Counted from the first letter of the stretch, positions 37,341 to 50,437 are shown. The stretch: DNA of 64,000 nt from Lycocorax pyrrhopterus obiensis (GCA_014706295.1 JACSVZ010000001.1:116509111-116573110), one strand, 5' to 3'. Program-made: numbers and translations. Notes: a model not told the origin generated them from the letters alone.

Positions 37341-39539
37341 TCTAACCCACCTCAGCCAGGGACAACCCCAGTCACAAAAGACAACAAAATTTACTATTAT
37401 TCTTCAAACCATCAGGGCAGAAAGGGTGAGCAATGCCCCTCCTTCCTCTCATCCTCAGGAAAATACAAGTTTACCCATCAGAGCAAAGTTCTTCCTCCTA
37501 AAAGCTTCTTGACATAAAAGTGTAAATTATGTCACACAACTCTCTCTGGCAGTTCTTTTTGGGGACATGACACATGCCACATGGCTGGTTAGGGAACAGT
37601 CCTAACTCTAACCCTTATTTGTCATTTGCTGAAAAACATTTTATTACCTCCAGGGACACTATAGGCTTTCATTTGCCTGGGTTGCTGATGTGTGCGGAGG
37701 AAGTACCTGCAGTTAATGCTAAAATAGGACAAGCTACTGGAGGGGGCACCATTTTATTAAATATATAAATAAATTTAAAAAGTTCTTCTCAGCTTGTCTT
37801 CTTGACATATCAACTCCCGTGTTGCCTCCAGGCAAGAAATAAAGAATATTAACCAACAAATCAAATAAACACATTTTGTGTGCTGCTTTTGGAGTGCAAC
37901 GTGATAATAGGTTTCCTAAATAATTCTCACTTTTTCTGGTGCCAGACCAAAAGAAGGATAAATACAGCAGCAGCCCATCTCACCTCTTCTGAGCACGCAC
38001 AGGGATTGAAAGGGACTCAGGAGCAAAGTATTGGCCTTCTCTGCTCCGTAAAGCCTATGGTGAAAAATTCAGCAAGACAACACAGACACCTGAAACCAAG
38101 GGTGGTGACAACAAGGTGACACTTCATGAACCTGGGTGTTGCTCCAGCAGGAGCACTTGTCCTTCCCAAAAGTCCCCCTGGAAGCTGTGCCAGCTGCAGC
38201 TCCTCAGGGTAAGGACGAGGCACTGCCATTGAGCCCATGCCCAGCTGGAGGAGACCCAGCCAGCCACTGCCACCCCACACAGCTTCCCCACGGCCGTGGG
38301 GCTGGGGAGGCCTGGCTGACCCCATTGATGGGGAAATGGAACACCTCGTGCTGGGGGAAACCGATCCTGCTCGCCGGCAGTAGAGGCCCAACCCGGAGCA
38401 GCGCCGATGCTGAGGAGAGAGTGATTAATGGAGAAGAATTGATCCTCCCAGTCCTTGTCAGGCAGCCAACTGCTGCCTCAGACAAAGAGGTCTATGTGGA
38501 ATGCTACCAGGCAGCCACTCAAATCATGCCACAGCTTATAATGGCTCCCCATACCTTCCCCCTTCCTTTTTAACAGCTACTTATGCGCTAAACAACCTCT
38601 TTTCCTACACGTTTTGAAGACTGATGGCGGAAAAACATCCCTGAGGTATGGCAGCCTTATCCACCCAGCTGCCCCCAGATCACATCCCACTTTCTCTCAG
38701 AAACAAGGCCATGAAAAGTTTTCAGAAAAATTCAGTGGAGTCCAGGCCAAAGAAACTCTTCCAAATGAAAGAGGCAGATGGAGGGAAGCTTCCTTGTTGA
38801 GACAAAGTTAGTCAACAGGTAACAAAGGAGCAGGAGGGAGGATGTGCACAGATTTCAGGGCTGAAGTGTGCTCTGTCAAAACCCAGCTCAGACTAGACAC
38901 AATGAAGTGTTATTGCTGCTTTTTGGCAGCACGCATCACATCCATGAAATTATTTTTTTTCCAGTCTCCATACATTTATTTTTTCCTGAATTAATTCCAC
39001 GGCATGGTGAGGCAGGAGAGTCACATCAATCCCTCCGTGAAGGGCAGGAGCACACCTCTCCTTCAGGTTTGACCCTCAAATCTCATTAATTGCAGCAGCA
39101 TCCTCAGGGCCCGGTGTTTGCACACGACGTCCCCGAAAGGAGAAGGGAGGGAGAGGAGATGAGCGCACCCCACAGGAGCAGACGGCTGACTGCTCGATCT
39201 GGCTCCCTTCCACCCCCTCCCTCAGAGTCCCCAGGGCAAAGCTCTGCTAACAAAAAGGGGCTTTGCAAATACCACGCAAGATAAGCACGGTAGCACACGC
39301 AGCTTTTGGCATCTGTTTATCATTAAAGATAACCTCACCTGGATGGCTGGGGAAATGGCCCACCTGTTTTTTAAAAATAGGTTTCATCTCTTCTCTCACA
39401 GCAATCTGCCTGTGCTGAGTGATGCTTTAAAAATATAGCAAGACGTGGTGCTAACACTGAAGCATTTCCTTACCCAGCCAGGCAGGGAGAAGATCTGCAT
39501 CTCACAAAAGGCCAACATATGGTGCTGATAGCTCCCTGA
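37341..39539. other. Intergenic, no gene recognised
   Basis: Moderately GC-rich at 38100-38430, where a perfect 16-bp palindrome CCCCACGGCCGTGGGG occupies 38286-38301. Frames in this part are open on both strands but resemble nothing known. No mobile element recognised. Confidence 0.45.
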
Positions 39540-39900
39540 TTATGTCAACATTTATTAGTTAAGTAAAAATCACCAGCCTTCTTTAAAGGAAGGAGCCCAG
39601 ATGCCTGCAATTAATATTTCTCCACTCCACCGAAGAAACTGTAATGCAATTCCTAATGTCTCTACTTGAAAAGGCTCAAAACTCACAAATTATGTCGTTA
39701 GAAACTGCGACGGAGTAACAAGAGGTTCGGTATAATGTATTTTCATTAGCCGAGGCTAATTGGAGCCAAATGAGTAAAACAATGCAGGGGAGGGCGAAGC
39801 AACAGAAATCCTCGGGTCTTTAGGAGCCGAAATAAATGAGGGTAATCAGCAGAGCACGCAGAATACAGCATGTTCAATTAATACAAACGGGAGAGCAGCC
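39540..39900. promoter_or_regulatory. Candidate conserved enhancer with palindromic homeodomain site
   Basis: The block mixes AT-rich homeodomain cores (TTAGTTAAG, CAATTAATA, TGTAATGC, CATTAG, CTAATTGG, CAATTAATAC) with intact CpGs (GCGACGG, TTCGG, GCCGAGG). At 39745-39760 ATTAGCC and GGCTAAT form a perfect 7-bp inverted repeat separated by GA, a plausible paired homeodomain site. No repeat or coding frame is recognised. The retained CpGs in AT-rich DNA suggest selection. Conservation could not be tested. Confidence 0.4.
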
Positions 39901-40015
39901 GGCTGCAGCGCTCCGCCGGGGCACGCGCGGGAGCTGGCGGGCAGCAGATGTCTCCTTGGGGTGCGCAAACACCAGCAGGATGGCAGCCCCAGCCAGGGAG
40001 AGCACCCAGGGCCAA

Positions 40016-40655
40016 GGGACACCCAAAAGTGACAGGATAAAGGGCTGAAAAACCCCACAAGGGCTCTTCTGGGCAGGGAAACCAGCATGGTCCTTCAGAG
40101 GAGGTGGAGGAAAGAGAGGAGATGGCCGCCTGTTTGAGGGACACCAAAAAAAACCAGAACTAGGGGGTGGAAAAAACCCCAAAGTTGCCACAGAATGGGA
40201 AGCTGAGCAGAAAAACCAACACGGTCTTCGGAAGGAGATGGGAAAAGGGGAGGAGATGGCTGCCTGTTTGTGGGACACCCAAAAAAACCCCCAGAATTAG
40301 GGTTGAAAACCCCCAAAAATTGCCAAAGGAGGGGAAGCTGAGCAGGGAAAGCAGCACAGACCTGGGGAGGAGAGAGCTGCCTGTTTGAGGGACACCCAAA
40401 AAAACCCCCAGAATTAGGGTTAAAACCCCCCAAAAATTGCCAGAGGAGGGGAAGCTGAGCAGATAAACCAGCACGGACCTCGGGAGGAGATGGAGAAAGG
40501 AGAGGAAATCGCTGCCTACATGAGTGACACTCAAAAAAACAGAACTAGGGGGTTAAAACCCCCAAAGATCGTCACAGGAGGGAAATCTGAGCAGGGAAAG
40601 CAGCACAGACCTCGGGAGGAGATGGAAAAAGGGGAGGAGACAGCCGCCTGTCACG
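40016..40655 (+). repeat. Minisatellite, ~117-135 bp unit, about five copies
   Basis: The marker GGGACACCC (or close variant) starts at 40016, 40138, 40272, 40389 and 40524, giving spacings of 122, 134, 117 and 135. Each unit then carries CCAGAA(C/T)TAGGG, an AAAACCCCC tract, TTGCCA, GAAGCTGAGCAG, CAGCAC and GGAGGAGATGG. The 117-bp copy (40272-40388) lacks about 17 bp of the GATGGAAAAAGGGGAG segment. Several units hold one telomere-like TTAGGGTT. Because 117, 135 and the following 132 are multiples of three, minus-strand frames stay open with a repeating peptide such as GFFGCP.NRQ. I do not think it is coding. The family is not recognised. Confidence 0.9.
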
Positions 40656-40659
40656 TTAG

Positions 40660-43600
40660 AGGAAAGGCAGTCGTGGCAGCTCTACCCTTGGCAGCGCCAA
40701 CACTTGCCACCTGCACGCACAGATATTTCGTGGGGGTGGATTCTCTGGTCCATCCTCCTCCTCCTCCATCTTTTCATCCCGTCAGTTTAATTGTTACAGT
40801 AACCACAGTAAATTGATTTTGCAATTTAGCTTTCAGACCCTTCTGAAGCGAGAATAACCAAGCTTGTCTTTTGCTTCAATCTTCTTCTCAATAAGATCAA
40901 GGCTGCTGTCCCTCAAATTTTCTCTTCTTTTAGAAGAGAGAATAATGATGAGCACCTTCTTCAGCATTTGCTTCTGGTCCAATCTGTGACAGAGCATGAA
41001 TTTTTCTTTTTTTTTTGTAATTCCTATTCGGCAAATCCCCTTTTTTAATATTATGCTTTGGGACTTAAGGCTTTAGAGATGATGTTATTTTGTAGCTCAA
41101 AAGCCACAAAATGCCTATGCTTTTTCAAGTTCCCAGCATTTTTATGCAATTCTCAATACACTTTTTTTGGCCTTTCCCAAAGAGGAATTGCCAATAAATC
41201 TATTATTGTCCTCCAAGTACCAAGCTCAGAGGCTCACATACCTGTAAACACTGACGTCTACTGTACAAAACCTACTGAATTTAAGCAAATTATATGAAAG
41301 CTTAGTGAGCTGTCTATCACTCACAGCCACAGATACCCTGCCTCTTTCTCATATTCTGGAAAACAATAATAAGGTTCTGCATCCATTAATAAAATTGCAA
41401 TTTCATGATCAAGTCTGCACTGACTAACCTCGTCTTTCATCACTTCCCATCAATAAATGATGCTCTGGTGACTTAAGCAGTGTATGATAAACGTGTCTTC
41501 AGTCAAAGACCAATTTTATCTTAAAGCAATTAATTCATTTCTGTTTTAGCATTTGGTGCACAGGCTTAGATGGGGGGTTGGTCTTAATTCCAAGATTCCC
41601 CTCCCTCCTTATTCCCTCCCAGAAGAAAACAGCTTTCACTATTCACTATTTCACTGAAGAAATCGGAGGGAAAAGACAGAAGTTAGATATTAGGAAGGTC
41701 AAAAAGCTTTATCATTATGAAACTGAAGATGAGGTAGAATTTCCTTTTGTGTCCTACTACACTGATTTTGTCTGAAGATTAGAGCAGACAGCAAATTACA
41801 CAGAAGATACCCTTGTAATACAGCCAAAATTAAGAAGTAGCCAAATATACAAGGTGGCACATCAGGGGTGGTTTAGGAAAGAGTTGCCCAGAGAAGCAAA
41901 GAGTTAAAGCAATTATGTGCCCTAAGTCATGCAAAATTACTGCTGAGCAGCTGAACATTCATATCCACAAGATGTTAAAATACATTCCAAGTTCCTGAAA
42001 TTTGTCTAAACATTTTTCTCTTAGCTTGGCTTGTTGGTCCCAGAAATCCACCTACATATAATAAATTGAAAAAAAAAAAAAAAAGAGTTCCTACTGCAAA
42101 ATCAAACAGCCCTAACACTGCAACAAATTTTTTGAAAGAGGCTTGAGGCTGCATCATCCTTAAAACCCAAGCAGAGGCCAGCTTCAGACCTTGCTACTAA
42201 TGCTGAGTTCAGAATAAGTTCATGAAATTCACTGCAAAAAAAAAAAAATTAAGCTGAAAAAAATTAATCCAAGTCATCCAAGTTTCACAGGCAGCACTTT
42301 TTTTATTCTTTTATTTATTCTGCACCAGCCTGACTGGGCTGAGAGACATTAGTTTTTTTGCTGCCCTGTGTAATTGAAATAGAATGAGTTACAAGACAGA
42401 CCATGCAAATAACCTGAAATAAATGAAACTGCAGGTCTGGGCTGACCAAGATTGTTGGCAGTGCAGACAGACAATGATCAGCTCATTGGATCACTTACAG
42501 ACACTACAAAAGAAGTTGACTTAGGTTTAAATTACTTTTTTTCTGAGAAAAACACATTCCAGGGATATTTCCCTGTGAAATATTGGAGGGAAAAAAAGAA
42601 AGCAGATTACTGATGTCCATTTTTTTGGTCCTGAAACTTTTAGCTTGCCACTAAAACCAAAATAATTCTGCTCCCTTCCTCCCTCAGTGGCATAAGACAA
42701 GGGGAAACTTGAAGGAAGAATCTACAGATCCAAGAGGAGATTCAATAACTGTTTTTTTTAAACCTAGAGAAGAATCTGTAAGGATAGGAAGAAGCCTGTA
42801 GATTTGCCCCTTCTGCTTTATTATATTTCTCCCCCAATTTTTATGTAACTAAACATAAGAAAAGGTGAAAAGAAAAAAAAATCCTGAAGCACTCCTGTAA
42901 AACAGCCCTCCCCAAAAGAAAAAAAAAACTCAAACCCATACTCAATTAAAACAGTATTTCCCCCAAAATAGCATGAATATGTCAAGCAACAGTTAACATG
43001 CCTGTGTGAATATTTTGATGTACAGAAGCTCTGGTGACATTTATTTCCAGTTTAGAAATTAATCAGGAAGAGTATTTCTATTAATAAATATATATTTTGA
43101 GATAAGAATAATTTTCCAGAAGATGTCAGGAAAAACAAAAGTCTAAAGGTGTTATTCCCAAGCACAGCACCCAAACCACCTTCCAAGTCAAACCCTACAG
43201 ATTTTGCTATTTTAGCAGTATTTTGCTTTCACATAAAAGAGTGGGAGAAGGGATAGGGGGATGGTCAGTGAGACTAAATTGCACATTTGTCAGCACATAT
43301 TTGTAAACACGTGATCTTAAACTATCTCAGTTAAGTCCTTACTGGGAAAGTCCTAAAGGATCTGCTGAAGGTCAGGAGTCAGGTTGGCTTCAGCTCCAGG
43401 AACCCACAGAAGCAACTGGCAAACAGAACACAAACAATTCAGATTTTCCAGACAAACAGAACTTGGGGAAGAATCTGTTTTCCCACATGACAGGGAAAAG
43501 TGTGTTCTGTGTACAACCTGGTTCAGCTTTTCATATATAGGTCAGAGTATGTAGGGCAGACAACTTGTGAGGCAGATCCCTGCGACACCAGAGGTGCCAC

Positions 43601-46600
43601 TACAAAATCTACCTGCAGCAACTCATTTTTCCAGCAGCCAGCTCATCCCAAAGGTTTCTCTGATAGATTGCTTAGGTTAAGCTCCTGCACCCCAACTCAC
43701 CTTAATGTTCATGTTTGGGCACTTGTGTCCAAATGCTCCCTGTTTGCCACCAGCCCAGCATGCTTGGTGTTGTCCTTGCCCTACATTGCCTTTGGTATGG
43801 AGGGAAAAGGAAATAGTGCTTTCCAAAGACAAAAACATTTTTGAACATTACTCTCTCAGGCTTGGATATCAGCCATAGAAACAAGAGTTAACCCAGTGAC
43901 CTTCCCAATATTACCAGCTAGAACAGGGGTCTTGTAATTTTTTTTTTCCTTGAAAAAAAATAAAGCTCAAAACACTACTGCTAAACCCACAGAGCCTTGT
44001 GTCACTGTATAGCAGAAGAATATTTTATGTTGCATTTTACAACATCAGCACTCCAATGGGACAAAGCCATCCATGAGCATTTCCACAGCACCACAGACAG
44101 AGAAACCCACTGGACACTTCCTAGTTATATTTCCCAGACAAATGAAATGAAGATCTTTCAGCTGATGTTTATTTGCCAGACTCCCAGCTGAGGGTTCCCC
44201 TCTGCAGTGCCTAACTGAGCAGATTAGCAGGACACCAGTGAGTGTTTCTCTGCAGATGCTCTTTATTTGCCAAGCAGGAGCTGCAGCAAGGGAAGGCCTT
44301 TCTGGTATGGCAGGATATCTCAGGCTTTTGGGACTCCTCACGTGCCCTTTGCCAGTGGACACAGAGACCTGAGGAGGCTGTGCTGTTCCCCAGCAAGGAG
44401 GCTGAGCAGGCTCCAAATATCCTTGTTCTGATCATCACTCAGGAGTCCTGCATTATTTCCAAAGAGGAACAGTCATTCTCTCTCCCTCCACTCCCTCAAA
44501 ATTATGTCAATCCTTCACCTTTACACATCCTGAAAGAAAAACAGTTCTGCCACATCCCTTCTGAAAACTGTGTTATCCACAGTTCGTTGCTTTGACACAT
44601 TTAGGATTTTCCCCCAGAGAACCAAGTTTTGTTCAGGGGCAGGGAGAGAACCTCAATCACCAGGATATCCCAAACACACACCTTTCCTTTCACAGCTCCT
44701 TGGAATCACCCGAGGAAGCAGTGCTGCTGGAATTACAGACACGAAGAAAGCCTGGACAGAAAGTCACAGACAGGAGCAAGGGTTGGGGTTTGTTCTCACC
44801 TCGTTGCCACTGAAATTGCACATTATTCCTGTGCTTTAAACACTAAAGCAGCAGATAAAGGTCAGCACGGTTTCTAACTGCCCCGTTAGCATGCAAGTTT
44901 CAGCTCTGATTCCTCTTTTAAAACAAGAAGTGATTCTCTGTCCTGCGTGTGTTTAAAAAGGAGACTGATTTGCTCTTGAGTGATACCACTTGTAAATACA
45001 GTTACACAGAGAGTAGATAAACTAAGGTGTGGGAGCAGGAGAGAGAAGAGAGCACCAGGACATTTTGAAGACACTTATCGTAGAGCGGGCATGAGGCATT
45101 GAGGTTTTTCAGAACGTCCCCAGGTGTGTTAATGCACAAACACAAACAGAGAAACATTCATTTCCAAAGAAAGCAAGCAGGTAACCAAAAAAATGCCTCA
45201 CACTCACCAACACTACGACAAAAGCAGAAAACTCAACAACCACCAAGTAACAAAGACAGAATTTTACTGCATTCAAAAGCAGCACCTTTACTGTCATTAC
45301 TCCAGGGCAGGTATCTCTCACAGCATGCCCTCAGATCTCTCTGTTTCAGAGCACTTTAAAGCACAGTATTTTGTGTTTAGGATACACTAGAATTAGGACT
45401 TCAAGACAGAGAATAAATTCTAAATAATTTCAGAATACCTTAGCTCAGGGCCACTGGCCTCCCGGAAGGAGAGCAAAAGCTGCTGCAGCTACTGATTGCC
45501 AGGTGTTTTCTCTTCTGAGAGAGGACAACTTTCACCATGACCATGAAGCAACTTCATCCCTCTATCCAGCACCATCAACAGCTTATTGTGCTACACTTTT
45601 AATTTTTGTTCCAATACCCCACGACAAACAAAGTCTAGTTCCAAAAATGACCAAACAGGCTCCTTCTAGCAATAACCTTGCTCTCTCTGGCCATCATTGC
45701 TGCCATCATGTCAGTTCTGGATACCAGACCCAGCTGGACACCTGAAATACCAGCTCACACAGGCTGTGGTGGTGGCTACTGAGCCACACAAAAATGTTCT
45801 CACCACCTGCTGCTTTTTCCCCAGTCTCTATCTTAAATTCACACAAGCCATGGGGGGTGAGATTTTTATACCACCTGAAGTGAGACCTGTGCCACAAGGC
45901 AGGGTTGTCTGAGAGTTCTTGCAATGCTGTTCTTGGCTCTATTTTCATCAATTCCATCAGATACTGTTGTAAAACATTGCAGAAACGAGAGACAAATGTT
46001 CACCAACCTTTTCTGCATCAGGGCATCCTTCTGCTGGGGGAAGGACTCACTCCACTCAAACAGGGACTCTTCCAACAATTCCTAGTAAACCTCAAAGTAA
46101 AATCCCCTTCTGCTCCAGAAAAGAGTTCAACCTGCCTTGCTGCCTAATTTTTTATCACACTCCCATCAGTCCTTGCCATTGACAAGTCAGCTGTGATTAA
46201 TCACCAACAAAATACCGATTAGTGGATTAGCATATACAGATGACTTTGCCATCTCAGCAGCACCTCACAAACATTAACTAATCAGGGTTTCTTAATCTCC
46301 CTTCACCTGTCTCTCACCTGGCTCCCTCCTATCTCTTCCCCCTCCTCTTGCTTGCTCGCAGGGAAGCTCCTTCCTCTCCCAGCTGTGAAAAATCTGTATT
46401 CTGCCCTACCCAAACCTTACTCACTCCCTCATCTTCTCTTTTCCTCTTCTCACCCTCAGGCATCCTTGTTCCAATTAAAAACCCCAGATGGAGCAGCTGG
46501 AAGATGCCTAAATATCCTAATGAACAGTGAGATGCAGCAAAAGATATATTTAAGGTTTCACAAGGAGGTGAGCAGCTCAGAGGGAAGGAAATGTGAGTGA

Positions 46601-47091
46601 CAGAAATAGGGTAAGGCATGTTTGCCTAAAAGTGAGGACAGCAGAGAGCTACGAAAAGGAGAGAATAAGCAGAAAAGAGGAAAAGAACCAAGCCCATTAA
46701 CATTTGTCTTTTCTTATCAAGAAGGTTTCAGGTGTGGTGAATTCTCTTGTTGCAAGCTGCCCATCGAGACACAGCACCACGTAGGCCTGTAGGAAAGAGC
46801 AGCAGCTGATGCTGACATATTTAAAATGCACTGAAATTCAATAGCTCTTGTTTCATTCCCTATAAATTTCCAGATATCCACAGAATTGAAGTGAGATGTG
46901 CATAAAACTCACTTTATATTCCAGGAAGAAGAAATGAACATTATACAATAAATACCAAAGTTTCAAAATAAGTCTTTTTCTTTCTGTTCAGGACAACTTA
47001 AAAAAAAATAAAATCACAATAGAAATTTCAAGGAGAGAATAAATAATTTAATTGGAAGTCAATGTGTGCATGAAATCAGATTGTAATAATT
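40660..47091. other. Intergenic, no gene recognised
   Basis: No exon or transposon that I can name. Notable low-complexity tracts are a 16-base A run at 42069-42084 and A-rich pieces near 42239-42249 and 42870-42930. Open frames such as 43500-43844, 44242-44595 and 45385-45513 have no recognised homology. Confidence 0.45.
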
Positions 47092-47415
47092 TCATAGAAT
47101 GGTTTGGGTTGGAAGAGATCTAAAAGGCCATCCAGTGCCACCCCTGCCATGGCAGGGACACCTTCCACTATCCCAGGTTGTTCCAAGCCCCAGTGTCCAG
47201 CCTGGCCTTGGACACTTCCAGGGATCCAGGCGCAGCCACAGCTTCCCTGGGCACCCTGTGCCGGGGCCTCACCACCCTCACAGTCAAGAATTTCTTTCTA
47301 ATATCCCATCTAAATCTCTCTTATTTTAGTTTGAAAGCGCTCCCCCTTGTCCCATGCACTTTCTGCCTTTTTTATATAAGCCCCCTTTAGGAACTGGAAG
47401 GGGCTCTGGGGTTCT
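47092..47415 (-). mobile_element. CR1 LINE fragment, minus orientation
   Basis: The left end carries the CR1 3' tail in reverse: TTCATAGAATGGTTTGGGTT followed by GGAAGAGATCT. It continues with CCCTGCCATGGCAGGGACAC, TCCACTATCCCAGGTTG, AGCCTGGCCTTGGACACTTC, AATTTCTTTCTAATATCCCA and CCCCCTTGTCCCATGCACTT. It is a typical 5'-truncated avian copy of the subfamily with the GGTTTGGGTTGGAAG tail. Confidence 0.95.
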
Positions 47416-49539
47416 CATGTCTGCAATTCCCACAGCCCAGGTCCATCACCTTGCGCTTCTTTATCAACTTCACTAATTTATGAATAAATTTTAATCAACC
47501 ATTTGGAAGTTTCTAAGAAAAGTGAAGTTCTCAAAAAGCCTCTCAAGCAAGATGATGAGGAAGCTCTGCTGCAACAGCTCCAGCCTGATAACCTGATGGC
47601 AGTGACTGTACAACAAAATACAGAGATTCATAGAGAAAAAGAAGTCCAGCTGGTGATTCCAGATCCTCGGAATCTCTGAGCAGGTTCAGAAGGGGTGAAT
47701 CACTCTTAGTTTCACCCTTGCTCATGCTGCAGTAGTTCTACAATGCCAGGTGCACTGTGAGAGTCCACCACGGACTGTATTTTTTCCCTTGAGACATAAC
47801 TTGTCTCTTCCAAGGAAATTTCAAGGTTCCTGTGAGACGTTGCAGACACCAGACACCTCAGGTGGGAATTTGCAATACGCTTTTGATGCTCAGTGCCTGA
47901 TTGTCTGGCTTGGGGTAAGAAAGGTGAGGCCAAGTGGTGCCTTTCCATCTTTAACTTTCTTTCACAAAAGTATGATTTGATTTCCTAGAAAAATCTGGGA
48001 ATTTGGCATAGGCCAATCTCCAAAGACAGTCACAATGCAGACAGGGACTGCTGTAGCACAGAGCAGCACCTGCCTTGTTTGCACAGTGCAACGCTGATTA
48101 AAAACCAACGTGTAGGATGGCCATGCTAGGAGTTACTCTCGCTTTGCTGGTGATGGGAAACAAAAAAAGCATTGTGGTAAAAGTGACTCAATAAATTACG
48201 TGCAGCAGAGTTAATGCAGGTGTGCTTTCTTGGCCAGGGCTTTAGGTGGAGCAGGCAAGGGACTCAAGAAGTGACTCTGAGGAGGGAAATTTGAGATCAG
48301 TGGTGCTGCCTTCAGCAGAAAACTGATTATTTGGAATTATTGTTAATAAATCTAGCTCTCTTTTCCTATACCCACTCCCCCTTCTCCCAGCCCTGCCACA
48401 AAGACTCCCTGCACGCTGCTGGCCGATTACAGTATCCAGCACAAAACAAGCCCCTTCCCCTTCCTTTTTGTCACGTATTTCCACTGATACAGAACCTTTG
48501 TGTCTCTTGCCGTGGCTGACATGCCAGCCAGAGCCAGCAATCTTCCCTTGGCAGGAATTTCCATGTGAAAGGGATATTTTGAAGAAAGCCTGTGGGCCAG
48601 AGCCAAGGTAAAAGCTCCTCACTCTCTCCAAATGCTGCTTTTCCAGTGTGAAAGTGTTGAGCCACTGCCCTCCCAACCACTGTTCCCATGGATTTGTCCC
48701 AGGTTGGAGCCTGTCACCGTCACAGCAGGAGTAGGAAGAGGGTTTTTCGGTGGGATGGGGATCGCCAACAGCACAGACATTGTTTCTTCACAAAGGAAAC
48801 AAACTCCAGCCCGAGGTTTTGGCCGGCAACACATCCCTAGTGCAAACAGCCCTCGGTCCCTTTGCTCTAGGAAGGGTGACTGGGACTAGCAGGGAGAGGA
48901 ATAACCCCAGGCAGGGGCTGACAGCTAAATCCAGGTCACTGAAAATGAGAAGCAAAGTACGCATTTTTAACAGCTACCCCCTGAAATGAACTGCCAGGGA
49001 GTGAAGCTGGGTGGTTTGTGTTTTGTTTAAATTTTTCAGATCAAGATTAGGGTGCCTTCCCTGCATCACAAGTTATTGCAGACCTAGGCAAGGCTTGTTG
49101 AGCTGCAAAGAGCCTTGCACGGAGTGAGCACTGCAAAAGAATGATCTTTGTAGAGCCAGCGTTTCTGCGAGAATGAAATGACCAATATTGGTACTGCTGC
49201 TCTTTCAGCTCGAGCCGTGAGCTGGATTTGGAGTCTTGCCCACAGCGCCCCTCAGGAGGGGAAGCGGGCACTGGTGTCGGGAATGACTTCACACTGCAAC
49301 TTCACTGGCGATCCCAAGCCCTTCCCAGTCACCTCGGCACCAAACCTCCTCTCTTGGCTCTCATCACAGCACGCCACGAGCGGCACCATCAGCTTTCCTG
49401 CCGCCTCCTCAGCGCATCCGATACCTGTTGCTCCATAACCACACGGCTGTACCCCAGGCAAACCCCACCCAGGAGCTTGTCCCTAGATTCTGGGGCAGAA
49501 CAGTGGGGTTTTAGTCAGTAAATCTGACTGTTTCAGCCA
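47416..49539. other. Intergenic, between CR1 copy and CpG island
   Basis: No gene supported. Open frames at 48242-48676 (minus) and 49178-49521 (plus) have no domain that I recognise. GC content rises gradually toward the CpG island from about 49.2 kb. Confidence 0.45.
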
Positions 49540-50120
49540 CCCGCTCCTCGCAGGACCGCAGTGGCTTCCTGCTTTACGTGAAGCGGGGCAGGGGAGGAGC
49601 GCAGTGCCCTCCCCGGCTCCCGCAGGCTCCGCGATGCCAAACCAGCCCGGCGCAGCTGCGGAGCCTCGGGGACAGGGCACACAGCGCCAGGTGCCACCCG
49701 GCCGGGCGAGGCGGGGCTGGCAGCCGCACGGAAGATGCGCTCGGGATGCTGCGCCGGGATCCCTCCCGGGCGGGCGGAGGAGAGCACGGTATCCACGACT
49801 GATCCCGTGGCACTCGCCTGTGGAGCTCGTCCCCTCCAGCCGGGACCCGGCCTGGCACGGGCGGGCTCCCCTTCCTGCCGTTCCTGCCTTTTCCTGGTGG
49901 GATGCGCGGCGGCCGCGGGACGGGAGCGCGGCGGCCGCGCCGCCACCGCGGGGCAACAGCTCCGCAACGCGGCCGCTGCGCGCACTGCGGATGGAGCGGG
50001 GCCGGGGGCTCAGCCCGCTCCTCCCGAGCCCTCCCTGCCGCGGCTCGCAGCTCTGACCGGGTTTATGGCTCCGGTTTTATGGCTCAGGTCACTAAATCCC
50101 GCGTAAGCATCGCCCTGAGC
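49540..50120. promoter_or_regulatory. CpG island, candidate orphan promoter
   Basis: Base composition changes abruptly here. CpG is near its expected frequency, with 14 CpGs in 49921-49980 alone, against very few in flanking DNA. GC-box-like motifs (GGCGGGGC, GGGCGGGCGG) and repeated GGCGGCCGCG motifs are present. Unmethylated islands of this kind usually mark promoters. The overlapping open frames on both strands are GC artefacts with no recognised domain. No donor site is convincing on either strand. It could be the start of a long non-coding RNA, a distal enhancer or silencer island, or a promoter for an unrecognised gene. Confidence 0.7.
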
Positions 50121-50437
50121 GGAGGGGACCACTCCCTTCTCCATCCCTCTCTCTCCGAGCCAACCCCTCGCTTTCTCATTCCCTCTGAAGTTTCTTATTC
50201 AGCTTTAACGCTCCCATAGAAGTTTTGTAATCCTGCTTGTGTTTAATTGTAGCTGGAAAGGGGTTCCTGCCTGTAAAAGAAATGTAATTGTCACAAGCGT
50301 TCTGCGGGCAGTTGCTGTGCCTTGTCCTCAAAGTCAATGTCTGACATTGCTCTGTGCTGGTGGTCACGAGCTATGGGAGGCAGTGCACTGGCCCTGAAAG
50401 AGTTTCTCAATTATCTGTAATATGTGTGATTTTGAGC

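Noticed and set aside
37076..37345. Plus-strand 89-codon Ser/Thr/Pro-rich frame
   Set aside because: Low-complexity composition from a C/A-rich strand; no start context or homology.
39874..40534. Minus-strand frames of 112-134 codons with a repeated peptide
   Set aside because: They are translations of the minisatellite. Frames overlap in more than one phase and no start or splice context supports coding.
49483..50106. Several 120-157-codon frames on both strands
   Set aside because: They lie in the CpG island, where GC-rich composition removes stop codons. Peptides are Arg/Pro/Ala-rich noise.
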